A DNA stretch of 64,000 nt from Trichaptum fuscoviolaceum (lineage: Eukaryota; Basidiomycota; Agaricomycetes; Hymenochaetales; Trichaptaceae), in NCBI GenBank assembly GCA_910574455.1, contig CAJSYZ010000001.1, positions 337,961-401,960 on the forward strand, read 5' to 3'. Position numbers and translations under genes: made by a program. Each line of letters opens with the position of its first letter. Within the stretch, counting starts at the first letter, position 1. Below the pieces are notes generated by a model that saw nothing but the letters and a program-made list of their open reading frames with translations, was not told the origin of the DNA and did no database searches. Shown piece by piece: positions 1-10,599 of the stretch.

Positions 1-522
1 CAAAGACGCTGAGGCAAGTAGTTTTCAGCTGAAGTAACAGGGCGAGTCGAGTATAAACATTGTCAATAACGGAGGCGGTGAGACGTACTTCAGGAATAAG
101 CAGTCCTCAATCGGTGCCGCCGGTGTCTGTCGTTTTGACAGACCCCGGAATGGGGTTGTTGAGTTACTACCTTGGCTGGCGATGGGGCACGCAGGCGGCT
201 GCGTATTGGCAGGCTGGATCCCAGACGTGTTTACGGGCGGTGCAGGGGCTTGAAACCGCAGATTTCCTATTCACGTACACTTATGTCAATATGTACGATT
301 GAAGCCGGAGAGGAGGAGAAGAGAGGACTCGCCTATAGGAGGTGCGGCATAGCGGATTCCAAGAAAGTTAGTCGTGTTCGACGTGGCGTTGAATGTGCCT
401 TGGTACGTCGCGTATCCAAGGTTCACTATGGGAGACGACTCTGATTGGGCGCAGATCAGAGGTAGGAAACTTAAAATCAAGATCGCAGAGCTCGAGAGAC
501 TGGGTAGGAAGACCGAGAGCAT
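1..522 (-). pseudogene. Carboxylesterase (type B) relic A, 5' part
   Basis: The minus strand opens at an ATG near 522 with a clear signal peptide (basic start, leucine/serine-rich core, ending near ICAQS). The type-B carboxylesterase N-terminus follows, with LGYATYQGTF and FLGIRYAAPPIG. A short intron then seems to join to an exon near 275 that reads RFQAPAPP and, further on, EDCLFLKYV, matching the family's RFxxP and EDCLxLN segments. The family are secreted serine hydrolases. The reading runs to the window edge, so only the first ~120 residues are seen. The same sequence recurs at 8,640-9,000 and, inverted, at 26,465-27,475, where it is clearly decayed. This copy may be intact beyond the edge or may be a relic. 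Its exon 1 is the best preserved of the three. Confidence 0.6.
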
Positions 523-859
523 CTTTGAAGGAGACACAAGTAACCTACAATGCAGGTGACGCCCGAACCTGCTTTATAGGAAGGAACCTGATAATCGTAG
601 AAGAGTCATGGTGGTCCGAGAGAAGAAGCATCTGCTAGCATGTCATGCCGGGATGTTCGTCGAGAGCACGAAATATAATGTGCTGATGAAACAAAGATGA
701 AGTGATTCGATTCGTGCATCACATGGGCGGTCATCTCCGCTGGTCGAAGACGAAGCAGCAAGCTCATATGAGGTGGAGCGCAGCCAGTACAGAAAACGTG
801 GTCGCTTATGCGGTGCTGTTACGGCCGAGTATCATTAGTCCGAGGAAGGAATCAATTAG

Positions 860-2050
860 CCAATGGACATTGCTTGAGGTAAGGAGATGTTGGCAGAGAG
901 CAGAGGACAAAACAAGGCTGCCCAGCTGAAACTGGACAAGCGATGAAGCCTGCGGAATTTAGACACCAGTGCTGATGCAACAAAATCATTGGAGTTGATC
1001 GTTGGGAGCTGGTTAATCTGATCGCGTAGCCTTTGAGTGATATCACAAGGTGACTTAAGTCGGTCCGCCGGCGTCTTCGAAGTTTGAGACGAGGTCATCG
1101 CGGCGATCCTTCGGTAAGTCATGTGAGGAATCATGAGAAGTAGCATAACTTAGCTTCCGCGGACGTACTGCAGATTGAAATGATATTGTATATCAGAGAT
1201 ATCCCGATATTCCACCCGAAGCCTGACAAATCCTAACTAAAGAAACTCTCACCCAATCCTCGTCCCCACCACCCAGGTCCGTTCTTTCTCCACAAAGACC
1301 ATTAGTCAACTCGCCGTTGCGTATGGGTACCAGCAACCCATCTGTTCTCGATTTTGCTGTAATACGCAGAGTATTGAAGTTGATGAAGTGAACGTGTGCG
1401 TGAGGACGCAGAGCGAGGCAGCAGAGGCTTCGATCAGGTAGCCTTAGGGCGCGAAGTTTCCCTGGACGAGCAGGTCGATGGATTACGGAAATGTGACTCC
1501 ATGCACGCTGTTGTAGCTGTGGTCACCCTAATACAGATACTTCCACGAAGGGGGCTGTAGTGCAAAATTGGACCGGCAGGGTGTCGGGCGAAGCCACTCC
1601 AGAGCGACGCTGACATGAGCAAACACCCGGAGCGACTTGAGGCTGGCGAGGGAGTGACGAGCGCGCACCCAACGCGGAGAAGGCGCAGCCGTGACTTGAA
1701 GCCTTGCTACTATTCGTGACCGTGGTCGTCGTGGTCGCAGACGAAGAGACAATGTCTTGACGCCGGCGGCGTGACTTATCTGTGACACGCGCGTGCTCAC
1801 TGCGAAGTGTGCCCTTGGTACGTTTCTCTGGTACTCGATACCGCATGGATCAGTGGCAGGCGGATTAGAGTCGAGATCACAACGCTCAAGAGGCTGAGTC
1901 CTACTGCTCCAGAGATACTAGAGTTGGTCGTCAAGTTAATCTGATTCCGTAGTCTATTCAAAGTCCATTCACCGGTGTCTTAGAAGCTTGACAAGGTCAC
2001 CGTGACGACGGTCCTTCAAAACGTCATACGAGGAACCTTGAGAAGTACAT
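860..2050. repeat. Dispersed non-coding repeat downstream of the Dlt1 copies
   Basis: Two related stretches (about 860-1,150 and 1,880-2,050) share phrases such as the 'taatctgat' and 'aggtca' segments with 9,070-9,260 and, inverted, 24,420-24,560. Where seen, they lie between the 3' end of a Dlt1 copy and a carboxylesterase relic. I see no credible coding in 700-2,300. The short open frames there share no composition or motif with known proteins. The stretch 1,160-1,860 holds nothing else I can name. Confidence 0.45.
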
Positions 2051-2314
2051 AGTGAGGTCAAGGCTAGGCTGATGTCCTGTAAACTCCAATGACGGGATAA
2101 GGGGGTTGTATTTCAGTAATACACACCGATCGCCAGATAATACATATATACTTTTACTCCACGCATCTCGTCCATCACGCCCAACTCTGTACCCTACAGA
2201 ACCTTGAACAACTTCGGTAGTATCCGCATGCTTGATCATTCACGTATAGTACGTCCAGAGATTGCAGAGAATTCAGACGGCGATTAGATACATGCGTGGA
2301 GAGAGGGAGGAGTG

Positions 2315-3376
2315 CTATGCCTGATGCTCATTAAGTGCAGCTTTGTACGCGTCCAAGCTGTCATGAAAGGGAGGTTAGAGTCTTAAGGTGATTGAATTGC
2401 AGGAACGCTCACACTCCTTCCAAGGACCCCGCCGCCTCCATCGCTTCCTCGAATTCCGTCTCCGACAGCTCCTGCTCAGAAAACTTCGCCTGGTCGACCG
2501 CAGCTGTGTACCGCCGGAAATGCTCCTCTGGTCCAACCTTGTCTGTGTCTCCTTCGTTATTCAAATCAAATGCGGACGTAACATGCGTGTTGATATCTGA
2601 GGTGTACGTGTTGTGCGTGGCTGAGGTTCCGGAGAGGGTGAGCAGCGGAAGGATGTGGCGGAGGTGACGCGCTAAAGGGACGTGCGGAGAGAGGGGCGGC
2701 ATGGATGGGATGACAGCGCGCGAGGCTGCGTCTGAAGGTCATAGCATTAGACGTTTTGCCAAAAAACAGGACGATGAGCACGCACCGATAGGACCAACAG
2801 TATCGAGTATCGCAGTACGAAAGCGGACGCCGTCGTACTTCGTCCCTGGCGCGCCCCAGCCATCCCGATGGGCCACCTTAGGCAGCGAAGCATACGCAAT
2901 GGCGCACGAACGAAGAAACTCCTGCTCGATAAAGTTGTGCACAACCTGTTAAAGCCATGAGCGACAGCTTCCAGTATATCGCCACAGCACATACCTTCGG
3001 AACATCGCCCTTCCCCGTTGCTATACGCCCTTTGGGTATCCTTGCTAACTTCAGGCGCACCGACAGCCGGCGTTTGAGACAGAACGCGAGTGAGATGACG
3101 AGCTGTCCCGTGTTTTCACCAGTCAGCTTGCGGTCTTTTCTGAGAAGAATAACAGAAAGACATACAATCAGGACATACGCCGCGCCAATAACGATGACAT
3201 TGACGTTGCGCGCCCAGTCTCTGTTCGGTGCTGTGCGCACGGCCTGGGAGAAGACAAAGATAATGGAGACAAACGCGACGAGTGCGATGAGGACGACGAT
3301 GAGGAAGTAGAGAAAGCGCGTGCGTGAAAGTCGTTGTGTTGAAGTGCAGAGAACGACTAAGATGGATTCTGGGCAT
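2315..3376 (-). pseudogene. DLT1: Dlt1-like membrane protein, copy A (frameshifted)
   Basis: This is homologous over its whole length to the intact copies at 9,529-10,591 and 23,123-24,185. It has the same start (MPRIHLSRS), the NRDWARNVNVIVIG block, LARIPKGRIATGKGDVPK, the GWGAPGTKY and GVRFRTAILDTV segments, the MPPLSPHVPLARHLRH block and a terminal exon ending in HQA-stop. A 4-bp tandem duplication (gcgt) near 3,317-3,324 shifts the frame inside exon 1, about 18 codons in, destroying the first transmembrane helix. The rest stays open, so decay is recent. Translation from an internal ATG near 3,240 could give a protein lacking the first helix. Intron 1 differs from the other copies and is open in frame. 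Confidence 0.8.
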
Positions 3377-3399
3377 TGCTTGTTGTGACTTCATCGTCG

Positions 3400-5420
3400 T
3401 TGGACAAATGAAATGTTGAGCAACACTTGTCGGCAAAGCTACCCGTCAACATCATCTTCAAGTTGAAGTTCTCACGGTCTCTTAGCTGACTGTTGTTACT
3501 GTAAATACTTGAACTCCCATGCCTACAACCAACAACCCCCGGCTTGCGTAGGTGAATAGCCAGCGCATCTCCAATGTATACGAAACCTCTTGCGATTCGA
3601 GTGTTCACGTACTAACACAGACCTCCCAGCATTATTTGACATGCACATCCGAATCACCTGCAGACAGCGCCTCAATCACCAACGTTGCATCGTCAACAAG
3701 CGCCTTTTCCAACGCTACGGCGTTGAACCTCACCGGTGCAGGGACAGTTGGCAGGAGCAGCTGAGCGGGCCGGCGGGTCGAACGAGCTTTTCGGAGAGTC
3801 AAACTGAACAAGAAAAGGATATTTCAAGCGCAATGGCAACAGAAGACGTAGAACTTGAAACAGTGGGGTATCATTTCTCCACCATTATGACGGAATCCAA
3901 CGTTAACCGCCCTGAATTACTACTAGGCACCGCCTATGGCATTGCAGGGCGACGGCTTGAGTGCCTTCTGTAAAGAACGCTTAATCAACCGTGCAGAATC
4001 TTGAAATTGAGAGGTGTATTCAGAATGTTCTACTTAAAAGTGGCAGAAACTATTTCCATGATAGAGGAAAATACGGACGACTTGTCCGGTTGTTATGCTC
4101 TTGTATTATACGCAGTGAGCGATCCTCTCAACATGCTTGCATTATCTGTCTGACAGAAACTTGGCCTCTCATTCTTCATACCACTGCACTTGTGTCATCA
4201 TGGACATTGCTATATGAAATCCAGTTCTGCAAGAGCTCATGAAGCAAGGCACCGCAGTCGTCACCTTGTCGACGATGGTCAATCGCACATACAGTCTAGC
4301 AACGACATCATTGTGTGAGGAGTTCGCGATTTATATCCTCTGTGAGATACAAAAGGAGGAAATTCGACGACGGCGCGAGCTCAAAGCTACTAGACGTGGT
4401 GCGTTTCCAGAATTCACTTAAGGATGGGGTTATAGGTACGATATTCTTCAAAAATGCCATCCCGTCCCCTCTCCCTTACCTGCATTGAACTCCGTGACCT
4501 AGGTGTTACCCGCATACTTTTCGATGATTTTATATACCCTTTGGTAAGGCTTCCAGTTGTGCTTCGCCAGGGTACGACCGACATTACACCTTTAATTAAC
4601 CCAGTCACTCAACCTAAGTGGCCCCAAGCTAAGACTCGGACTACAGGTAGGGAAATGTAGTGCGGTGTAACATAAGCTAGTGGGCTACTTCCGTAGTTCT
4701 TTCTTGTTCCGTATTCAAGGAATAAATTTGAAGCTAAATGATGTTCTATGATGCTTGATTTACGCTTGTCTCATTGCGTGCAGCAATTCATTGAATTAAG
4801 GATCTATCTGCTCTGGCTTGCCGGATACATACATATCTCTATTGCTTAATCTCATAGGTTAGTTCTTCCACGCCGGGTTGTATTAAAGCCAGGTTTACAT
4901 ACACTTCTCATCACCATCCAAGACACTTGAGTCCGGACCAAGCCCAACCACTGTCCCCACGAGGGATAATTTGCATGCTCATGCCAATCTCGAATCTCTC
5001 ATACCTGTTTCCATTCCTTCGTCACTAATGTCCCATTGATCTTCTTCATACCAGATCTGCACTGATAGCCCAGCTCCGAGTCCACTGAAGTCATAAATCC
5101 AAACGCTTGATTACGCATCTCTGCCTTGTTCATCCTACAAGCAGATAATGCATCACGTTCCAGAAGTATATCTTCCAGTAATTTTGCATTCTGAATAAGC
5201 CAAGGCTTGAGGCCATGGCATCGTACATCTCTCACATTTTGCTCCTCAAATATTTCACATGTCATACGCGAACACACTCTCCGTCGTAGACGTATTAGGG
5301 GTTTGCAAGAGTGAGTTGCATGCCCATAATTCATTTTCCATACATTTTCGCCATGTATTCAAATTTCACACATGATAGATATAAATTGTCATCGTGATAC
5401 TATGTAATGTCAGATAATTA
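3400..5420. other. Block X, copy 1: no gene seen
   Basis: This 2-kb segment between a Dlt1 copy and an F-box gene contains only short, unconvincing open frames. It is the counterpart of 10,600-13,560 (same orientation) and 19,600-23,100 (inverted). Shared markers are a 'tgttctatgatgc' site at 4,742-4,754 and a 'ctgctctggcttg' segment near 4,808. It represents the empty-site version of the locus where the TIR element at 11,765 inserted in the second copy. Confidence 0.55.
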
Positions 5421-5424
5421 CATT

Positions 5425-7731
5425 TTATTGAGGTACATTCTCATCATAGAGTACCCCTGCTTCACGGAAAATATTCCGAGTCTCCTTTACTTCCTTCCGC
5501 TGACGTATATGTGAAAGCTTCTTCAACCTAATATTCCGCAGCTTAAGCTGTGCAGCAACCTGGGTGAGAAAGTCCTTTTCCACATACTTTGAATCTTCAT
5601 GCTGAATAATGATAAGAGATGTTAAGCACGGGTGGGTGGATTTCGAAGCTTGAGGCAGTGAGTCGTGGTAATGTGAGCCAAACCGGTCAAACTTTATATC
5701 TAGGCGGATGTTCTCGATGGTGCGTGGAAGATTTTGAAGAATATCGTCGATGAAATACATCTTCGTCTGCGTCATATAGCCGCGTACTGAAAGGCTGAAG
5801 CTCTCTAGACATGGACACAGACTGCGTAAAGACAGCAATCCGCGCTTCCAGCCTGAGGTGATACTAGTTTCATCCCCTCTGTCCAAGTTGTGGAGGTGGA
5901 ACGAGAACTGTTTGACTTCTGGGCACGAAAACAGACGTAGGGTATGCTCTACAAGAGCGCCAGGTCCAAATTCCGGTATGAAGCGGAGATTGAGAGTCTT
6001 GAGCGCGGGTAGGTGTAATGTTGTGCTTTGAACCAAGGTCTTCTCATCAAATATCTTGAGCCGTAGTTCCTCGAGCCGCGGGATAGCATTCAGAAAGCCG
6101 AAGAGCTTGGAGAACTCGGAAGGCGTCGACTCAAGACAACATTTGATCAAGTTGGGAACCCTACTGGCGAACGAGAGTGGAGGTAACCATGCCCATTCGT
6201 CCAGGATGCGCAGGGACGGTAGCATCCAGTCTTGATAGATACAAAGCGGCCGCCTATAGATATAAATCTCGGAATAGTGTGGAGTTTCCAGACTGACCAA
6301 TGTGCTGAGATCTTCATTCGGGAAGTGAGCAAGGATAAGCTGCGATGATTCGTATGAGAGCTCAAATCGGAGCTCTCTCCACCTTGACCTATGCTCAAAC
6401 AGCTTTGTAAGAGAGCTTATCGGCAACTCTCGCGGCTGCCGCTCGGGATACCCGTCATAGAGTCCGACAGCAAGCCCATAGGAGCCGCTTCGAGAAACAA
6501 CCATATCGATGATATGAGGTGGCATGTGTAACGTGAGTTCACATCCCGCCCACAGATTGGATGAGGATAACACGATGCGCCTGAATTGCTTGCAGACTAG
6601 CGACATCTTTACGATGAACCGGAAGTTGGTGAACGTCAAGTCAAAACGCATGACGGTGGTGCACACCAGTTGGAGTATTTCCAAGATAACCTCGTCGGGG
6701 ATTTCGCAGAGAGTTAGCTTGGGTCCGCTGGCTCGAATATCAAGGCGCGCGCTATCGATTTTAGATACGAGTTCCTTCAGCATGAAATCCAGATGTCGGG
6801 CCTTCTCCCTTGCCACTGTAGATGATACGTCTATTGGTTCGTCCTCTTGCATGTCCTCAATGGTTGCGTTCCTTCAAAATTTCAATGATTACTCCGCAAA
6901 GTCTTCGGTTCAAAGGAACATAGCTGCTCACAGTTCTTGTACACCATCTGTCCATATCTTATCCAATCTTGGGAGTCCTTCCTTCCATATAGCTTTGGCG
7001 GACAACGGGGGTGTATCCATGGTCGAGATCATAACCTCGTCGGGGATGTCGCAGAGAGTTAGACTGGGTCCGCTGGCTCGAATTTTAAGGCGCACGTTAT
7101 CGATATCAAGGCGCACATCATCGATTTTAGAGGCGAGTTCCTTCAGCAAGAATTCCAGACGTCGGGCCTTCTCCCTTGCCTCTGTAGATGATACGCCCAT
7201 TGGTTCGTCCTCTTGCATGTCCTTAATGGTTGCGTTCCTTCAAAATTTCAATGAGTAATCCGCAAAGTCTTCGGTTCAAAGGAACATAGCTGCTCACAGT
7301 TCTTGTACACCATCTGTCCATATCTTATTCCATCTTCGGAGTCCTTCCTTCCATATAGTTTTGGCGAACAACGCGGGTGTATCCATGGTCGAGATCATAA
7401 CCTCGTGGGGGATGTCGCAGAGAGTTAGCCTGGGTCCGCTGGCTCGAATATCAAGGCGCACGTTATCGATTTTAGATACGAGTTCCTTCAGCATGAAATC
7501 CAGATGTCGGGCCTTCTCCCTTGCCACTGTAGATGATACGTCTATTGGTTCGTCCTCTTGCATGTCCTCAATGGTTGCGTTCCTTCAAATTTTCAATGAA
7601 CATTCCGCAAGGTCTTTGGTTCAAAGGAGTATAGCTGCTCACAGTTCTCCTACTCCATCTGTCCATATCCTAGCCAATCTTCGGAGTCCTTCCTTCCATA
7701 TAGTTTTGGCGGACAACGGGGGTGTATCCAT
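5425..7731 (-). CDS. F-box/LRR-like protein with triplicated N-terminal exon module
   Basis: Four exons on the minus strand (7643..7731, 7298..7582, 6932..7237, 5425..6871) are separated by three 60-bp introns that all begin GTGAGC. All phases agree and give 708 aa. The N-terminus is three successive copies (starting at residues 1, 96 and 198) of a module: MDTPPLSAK, a WKEG..IWTDG motif, NATIEDMQEDEP, and a charged helical stretch ending at the first helix of the F-box (LTLCDIPDEV). Only the third copy continues into a full F-box (about 279-325; IPDEVILEIL, then SLVCKQFRRIVLSSSNLW), MPPHIIDM and a ~380-residue leucine-rich tail. Its sister at 24,791-26,347 has one module. By family it would be an SCF substrate receptor binding Skp1 through the F-box. 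A shorter product starting at 7,386 or 7,020 is possible. Confidence 0.8.
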
Positions 7732-7741
7732 GGTCGAGATC
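6932..7741 (-). repeat. Tandem exon-intron module in the F-box gene, units of 345 and 366 bp
   Basis: Successive ATGs of the module lie at 7,731, 7,386 and 7,020. Each unit contains the 5' flank GATCTCGACC, the WKEG exon, its 60-bp intron and the start of the next exon through the codons for DEV. At both junctions the F-box start (GACGAGGTTAT or CACGAGGTTAT) is fused directly to GATCTCGACCATGG, keeping frame (PDEV or PHEV, then MISTMDT). The 21-bp difference between units is an extra in-frame IDNVRLD-like heptad. Each unit length is a multiple of three, and so is each unit after removal of its intron. Confidence 0.88.
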
Positions 7742-8640
7742 AGTGTTGAAGCAGAGAAAGGTTGGAGATGGTGCACGTCGTGGGTCAACGTCGTGTTCAC
7801 TTCGAGCTCCTCCCCTTAGCCCTGACTCGGAGTTATTAGTACAAGCGTGTGAGATGTATGCTTTTCTTACTCCCGACCAACCCACCTCCCATCCCAGCTT
7901 CTCCCACAATAATTCACTTGTGAAGAATAAGACGTGTGGGGCAACTGAATTGATATCAAACCACATGGGAAGATTCAGTAATCGCCATTCGTACTCGTGA
8001 CTCGTCTTCCGTGCCACATTTGATCTATTCATCCCCGTTTCTTTTACCGGTCGAAAAGTCTCGGAAAGGCATGGAAAGCTTCCCAGCCGCAATGTAGTGC
8101 ATAGTCAATTAAAGTAAATATGTAGCTAGAAGGTGCAAAAAGAGAGACCGAAACGGCGGGAAGGAGGGCGACTTTAAGGTAAATCGAGAGTGATAGAAAA
8201 CAACCCAAAGAAGTGAGTAGTAGAAAACATTCTATTTATTTTCATCGCCTGAATATGAGTTAGTTTAGATGTCTCAGAGCATTCATTGCGTGACATCCTA
8301 GCTCTTAGCACTCTCGCTCGCATGTCAGCGCTCACAATATATCATTTAAAAAAATACTGGATATCGTCTCCATACCCCAGGCAGCATAGAGAATTCAGCC
8401 TGAAACGGCCCGGAAGTACATGCCTCATTCCGTGTGTACATACATAATATCGTCGGCGACCCTCAGGCTGCCTCCTCCTGCCTTTTTATAAGGTCGTCTC
8501 CACTCCTTCCGTTTAAGCTTGCGCTGATATACCTGCATGATGGAGCTAAAACGAATCTAAGTCGTGACATTGCATATACGTATCATCCCCTGCTCCATGA
8601 GTCCATGGCAAAACAGGCACGTTCAATAGGGCCTGAGTGT
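7742..8640. other. No gene seen; F-box 5' flank and spacer
   Basis: The first ~190 bp repeat the 5' flank of the F-box gene at 24,791 (inverted), including a shared stretch near 7,745-7,775 and a conserved 'tcttatt' segment. The remainder to 8,640 has no supported coding region or RNA gene. Confidence 0.4.
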
Positions 8641-9000
8641 AAAGACGCTAATGCACATAGCTTTCAGCTAGTGTCAACAACGCAATTTGAGTAATGACAG
8701 TATAAGAATCGAAGGCAAAAAGACGTACTTCAGGGATAAGCCGTCCTCACCGCTGCTAGTGTTGACAGCCACCTGGAAAATGGCTGTTAAGTTACGGCCC
8801 GGGCTGACGAGCGGACGCGCGGGCGGCTGCGTATCTGCGAAGCTGCATCCCAAATGCGTTTACGGTCGGGGTAGGGCCTTGGAACCGCCAATGACCTGTT
8901 CACGTGCGCTTGTGTTCGTTTGTGCGGATGAAAGCAGAGAGGTAGAGAGGGGAGGACTCGCTGATAGGAGGTGTGCCATAGCAGATGCAAAGCAAACGAG
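8640..9000 (-). pseudogene. Carboxylesterase relic B
   Basis: This segment aligns along its whole length with 1-360 (for example the shared 'aaagacgct', 'agacgtacttcagg' and 'gcgggcggctgcgtat' phrases). On the minus strand it retains CYGTPPISESSPLYLSAF, which matches IRYAAPPIGESSLLLLSGF of relic A. Upstream, the signal-peptide exon of relic A is not recognisable here. It is non-functional. Confidence 0.6.
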
Positions 9001-9528
9001 TGACTGTCAATATACAGCCCGCCCGAAGAAGGATTCGATTAGCTGATTGAAATTGGTTAAGGTGAATGATATGTTTGTAGCAAAGAGAGGACCGGGCGAT
9101 CTGTCTTAAGATTTCAAGCCTACAGAATTGAAATATTAACGTTGTCGCAGAGGAGTCATACAGCTGGTCATTGAGAGCTGAATAATCTGATTTCCTAGCC
9201 TCCGCGTGGTGTCGCAAGTGAGAGGTGATCATTGTGGTGATAAAACCTGCAGAAAGAGGCAAGCCAAGGCTCCGCGGACGTTCTGTAGACTCGTGCATTA
9301 GACACGGAAAGAGTTGTATTTCAGAAAAATACACCGAAACAATACATGTATAATTTTACTCGACGCACATCGTCCATTTTGCCCGACTTCGCACCAAAAG
9401 GACTGTCCACAACGATTTAAACGGCTTCGAACAGTATCCGCATGCTTGGTCAGTCATGGATAGTACGTCTGGCGATCGCAGAAGGCCCAGATGGCAATTG
9501 AACGCGTGCGTGGAGAGGTGCAGGACTG

Positions 9529-10591
9529 CTATGCTTGCTGTTCGTCAAGCGCAGCTTTATACGCGTCCAGACTGCCATGAAAGAGATCAGTGGACGCTGA
9601 GGAAATGCATTTGAGCTACATGACCACTCACATTCCTTTCAAGAACCCCGCCGCCTTCATCGCCTCCTCGAACTGCATTTCCGACAGCTCCTGCTCAGAA
9701 TACTTCGCCTGGTCGACCGCAGCTGTATAGCGCCGGAAGTGCTCCTCTGGTCCAACTTCGCCTATGTCTCCTTCATTATTCATATCGGAAGCAGAGGCAG
9801 CGTGTGTGTCGATGTCTGAGGTGTACGTGTTGTTCGTGGCTGGGTTCCCGGAGAGAATGAGTAGCGGGAGGATATGGCGGAGGTGACGCGCTAAGGGGAT
9901 GTGCGGTGAAAGGGGTGGCATAGATGGAATAACAGCACGCGAGGCTGCATCTGACAGTCATAGCATGGTTAGACGTTTTGCCTGTAAACCAGGAAAATGA
10001 ACACGCACCAATAGGACCAACAGCGTCAAGAATCGCGGTACGGAAACGAACACCTTCATACTTCGTCCCTGGCGCGCCCCAGCCCTCCCTATGAGCTACC
10101 TTAGGCAGTGAAGCATGCACAATGGCACACGAACGAAGAAACTCCTGCTCGATGAAGTTGTGCACAACCTGTCAAAGACATCAGCTATAGAATCCAGCAT
10201 ATCACCACAGCACGTACCTTCGGAACATCGCCCTTCCCCGTTGCTATACGCCCTTTGGGTATCCTCGCCAACTTCAGACGCACCGACAGCCGGCGTTTGA
10301 GGCAGAACGCGAGTGAGATGACGAGCTGCCCCAGAGCAAAGGCGTCTTTCAGCAATAACGTCTCGAGAAGAATGAAGTACTTACGACTAAGACATACGCA
10401 GCACCGATAACAATGACATTGACGTTGCGTGCCCAGTCTCTGTTGGGTGCGGTGCGTACGGCCTGGGAGAAGACGAAGATGAGGGAGACGAAAGCGATGA
10501 GCGCAATGAGGACGACGATGAGGAAGTAGAGAAAGCGCGTGAAGGTCGTTGTGTTGAAGTGTAAAGTGAGACTAAGATGAATTCTGGGCAT
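9529..10591 (-). CDS. DLT1: Dlt1-like (defect at low temperature) membrane protein, copy B, intact
   Basis: Five exons on the minus strand (10385..10591, 10218..10325, 10009..10168, 9632..9950, 9529..9571) with introns of 59, 49, 58 and 60 bp join without a stop to 278 aa. Two hydrophobic helices (about residues 20-42 and 58-78) flank a short loop with NRDWARN. The conserved Dlt1 segment ARIPKGRIATGKGDVPK then leads into a cytosolic domain with FIEQEFLRSCAI, GWGAPGTKYEGVRFRTAILD and a PPLSPHIPLARHLRH block. The yeast family member is a fungal membrane protein whose loss causes cold sensitivity; its biochemical role is unknown. The intron lengths are identical to the copy at 23,123, which implies a recent duplication. 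It sits in an accessory block with F-box and esterase relics. Confidence 0.85.
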
Positions 10592-10599
10592 TGTTAGTG

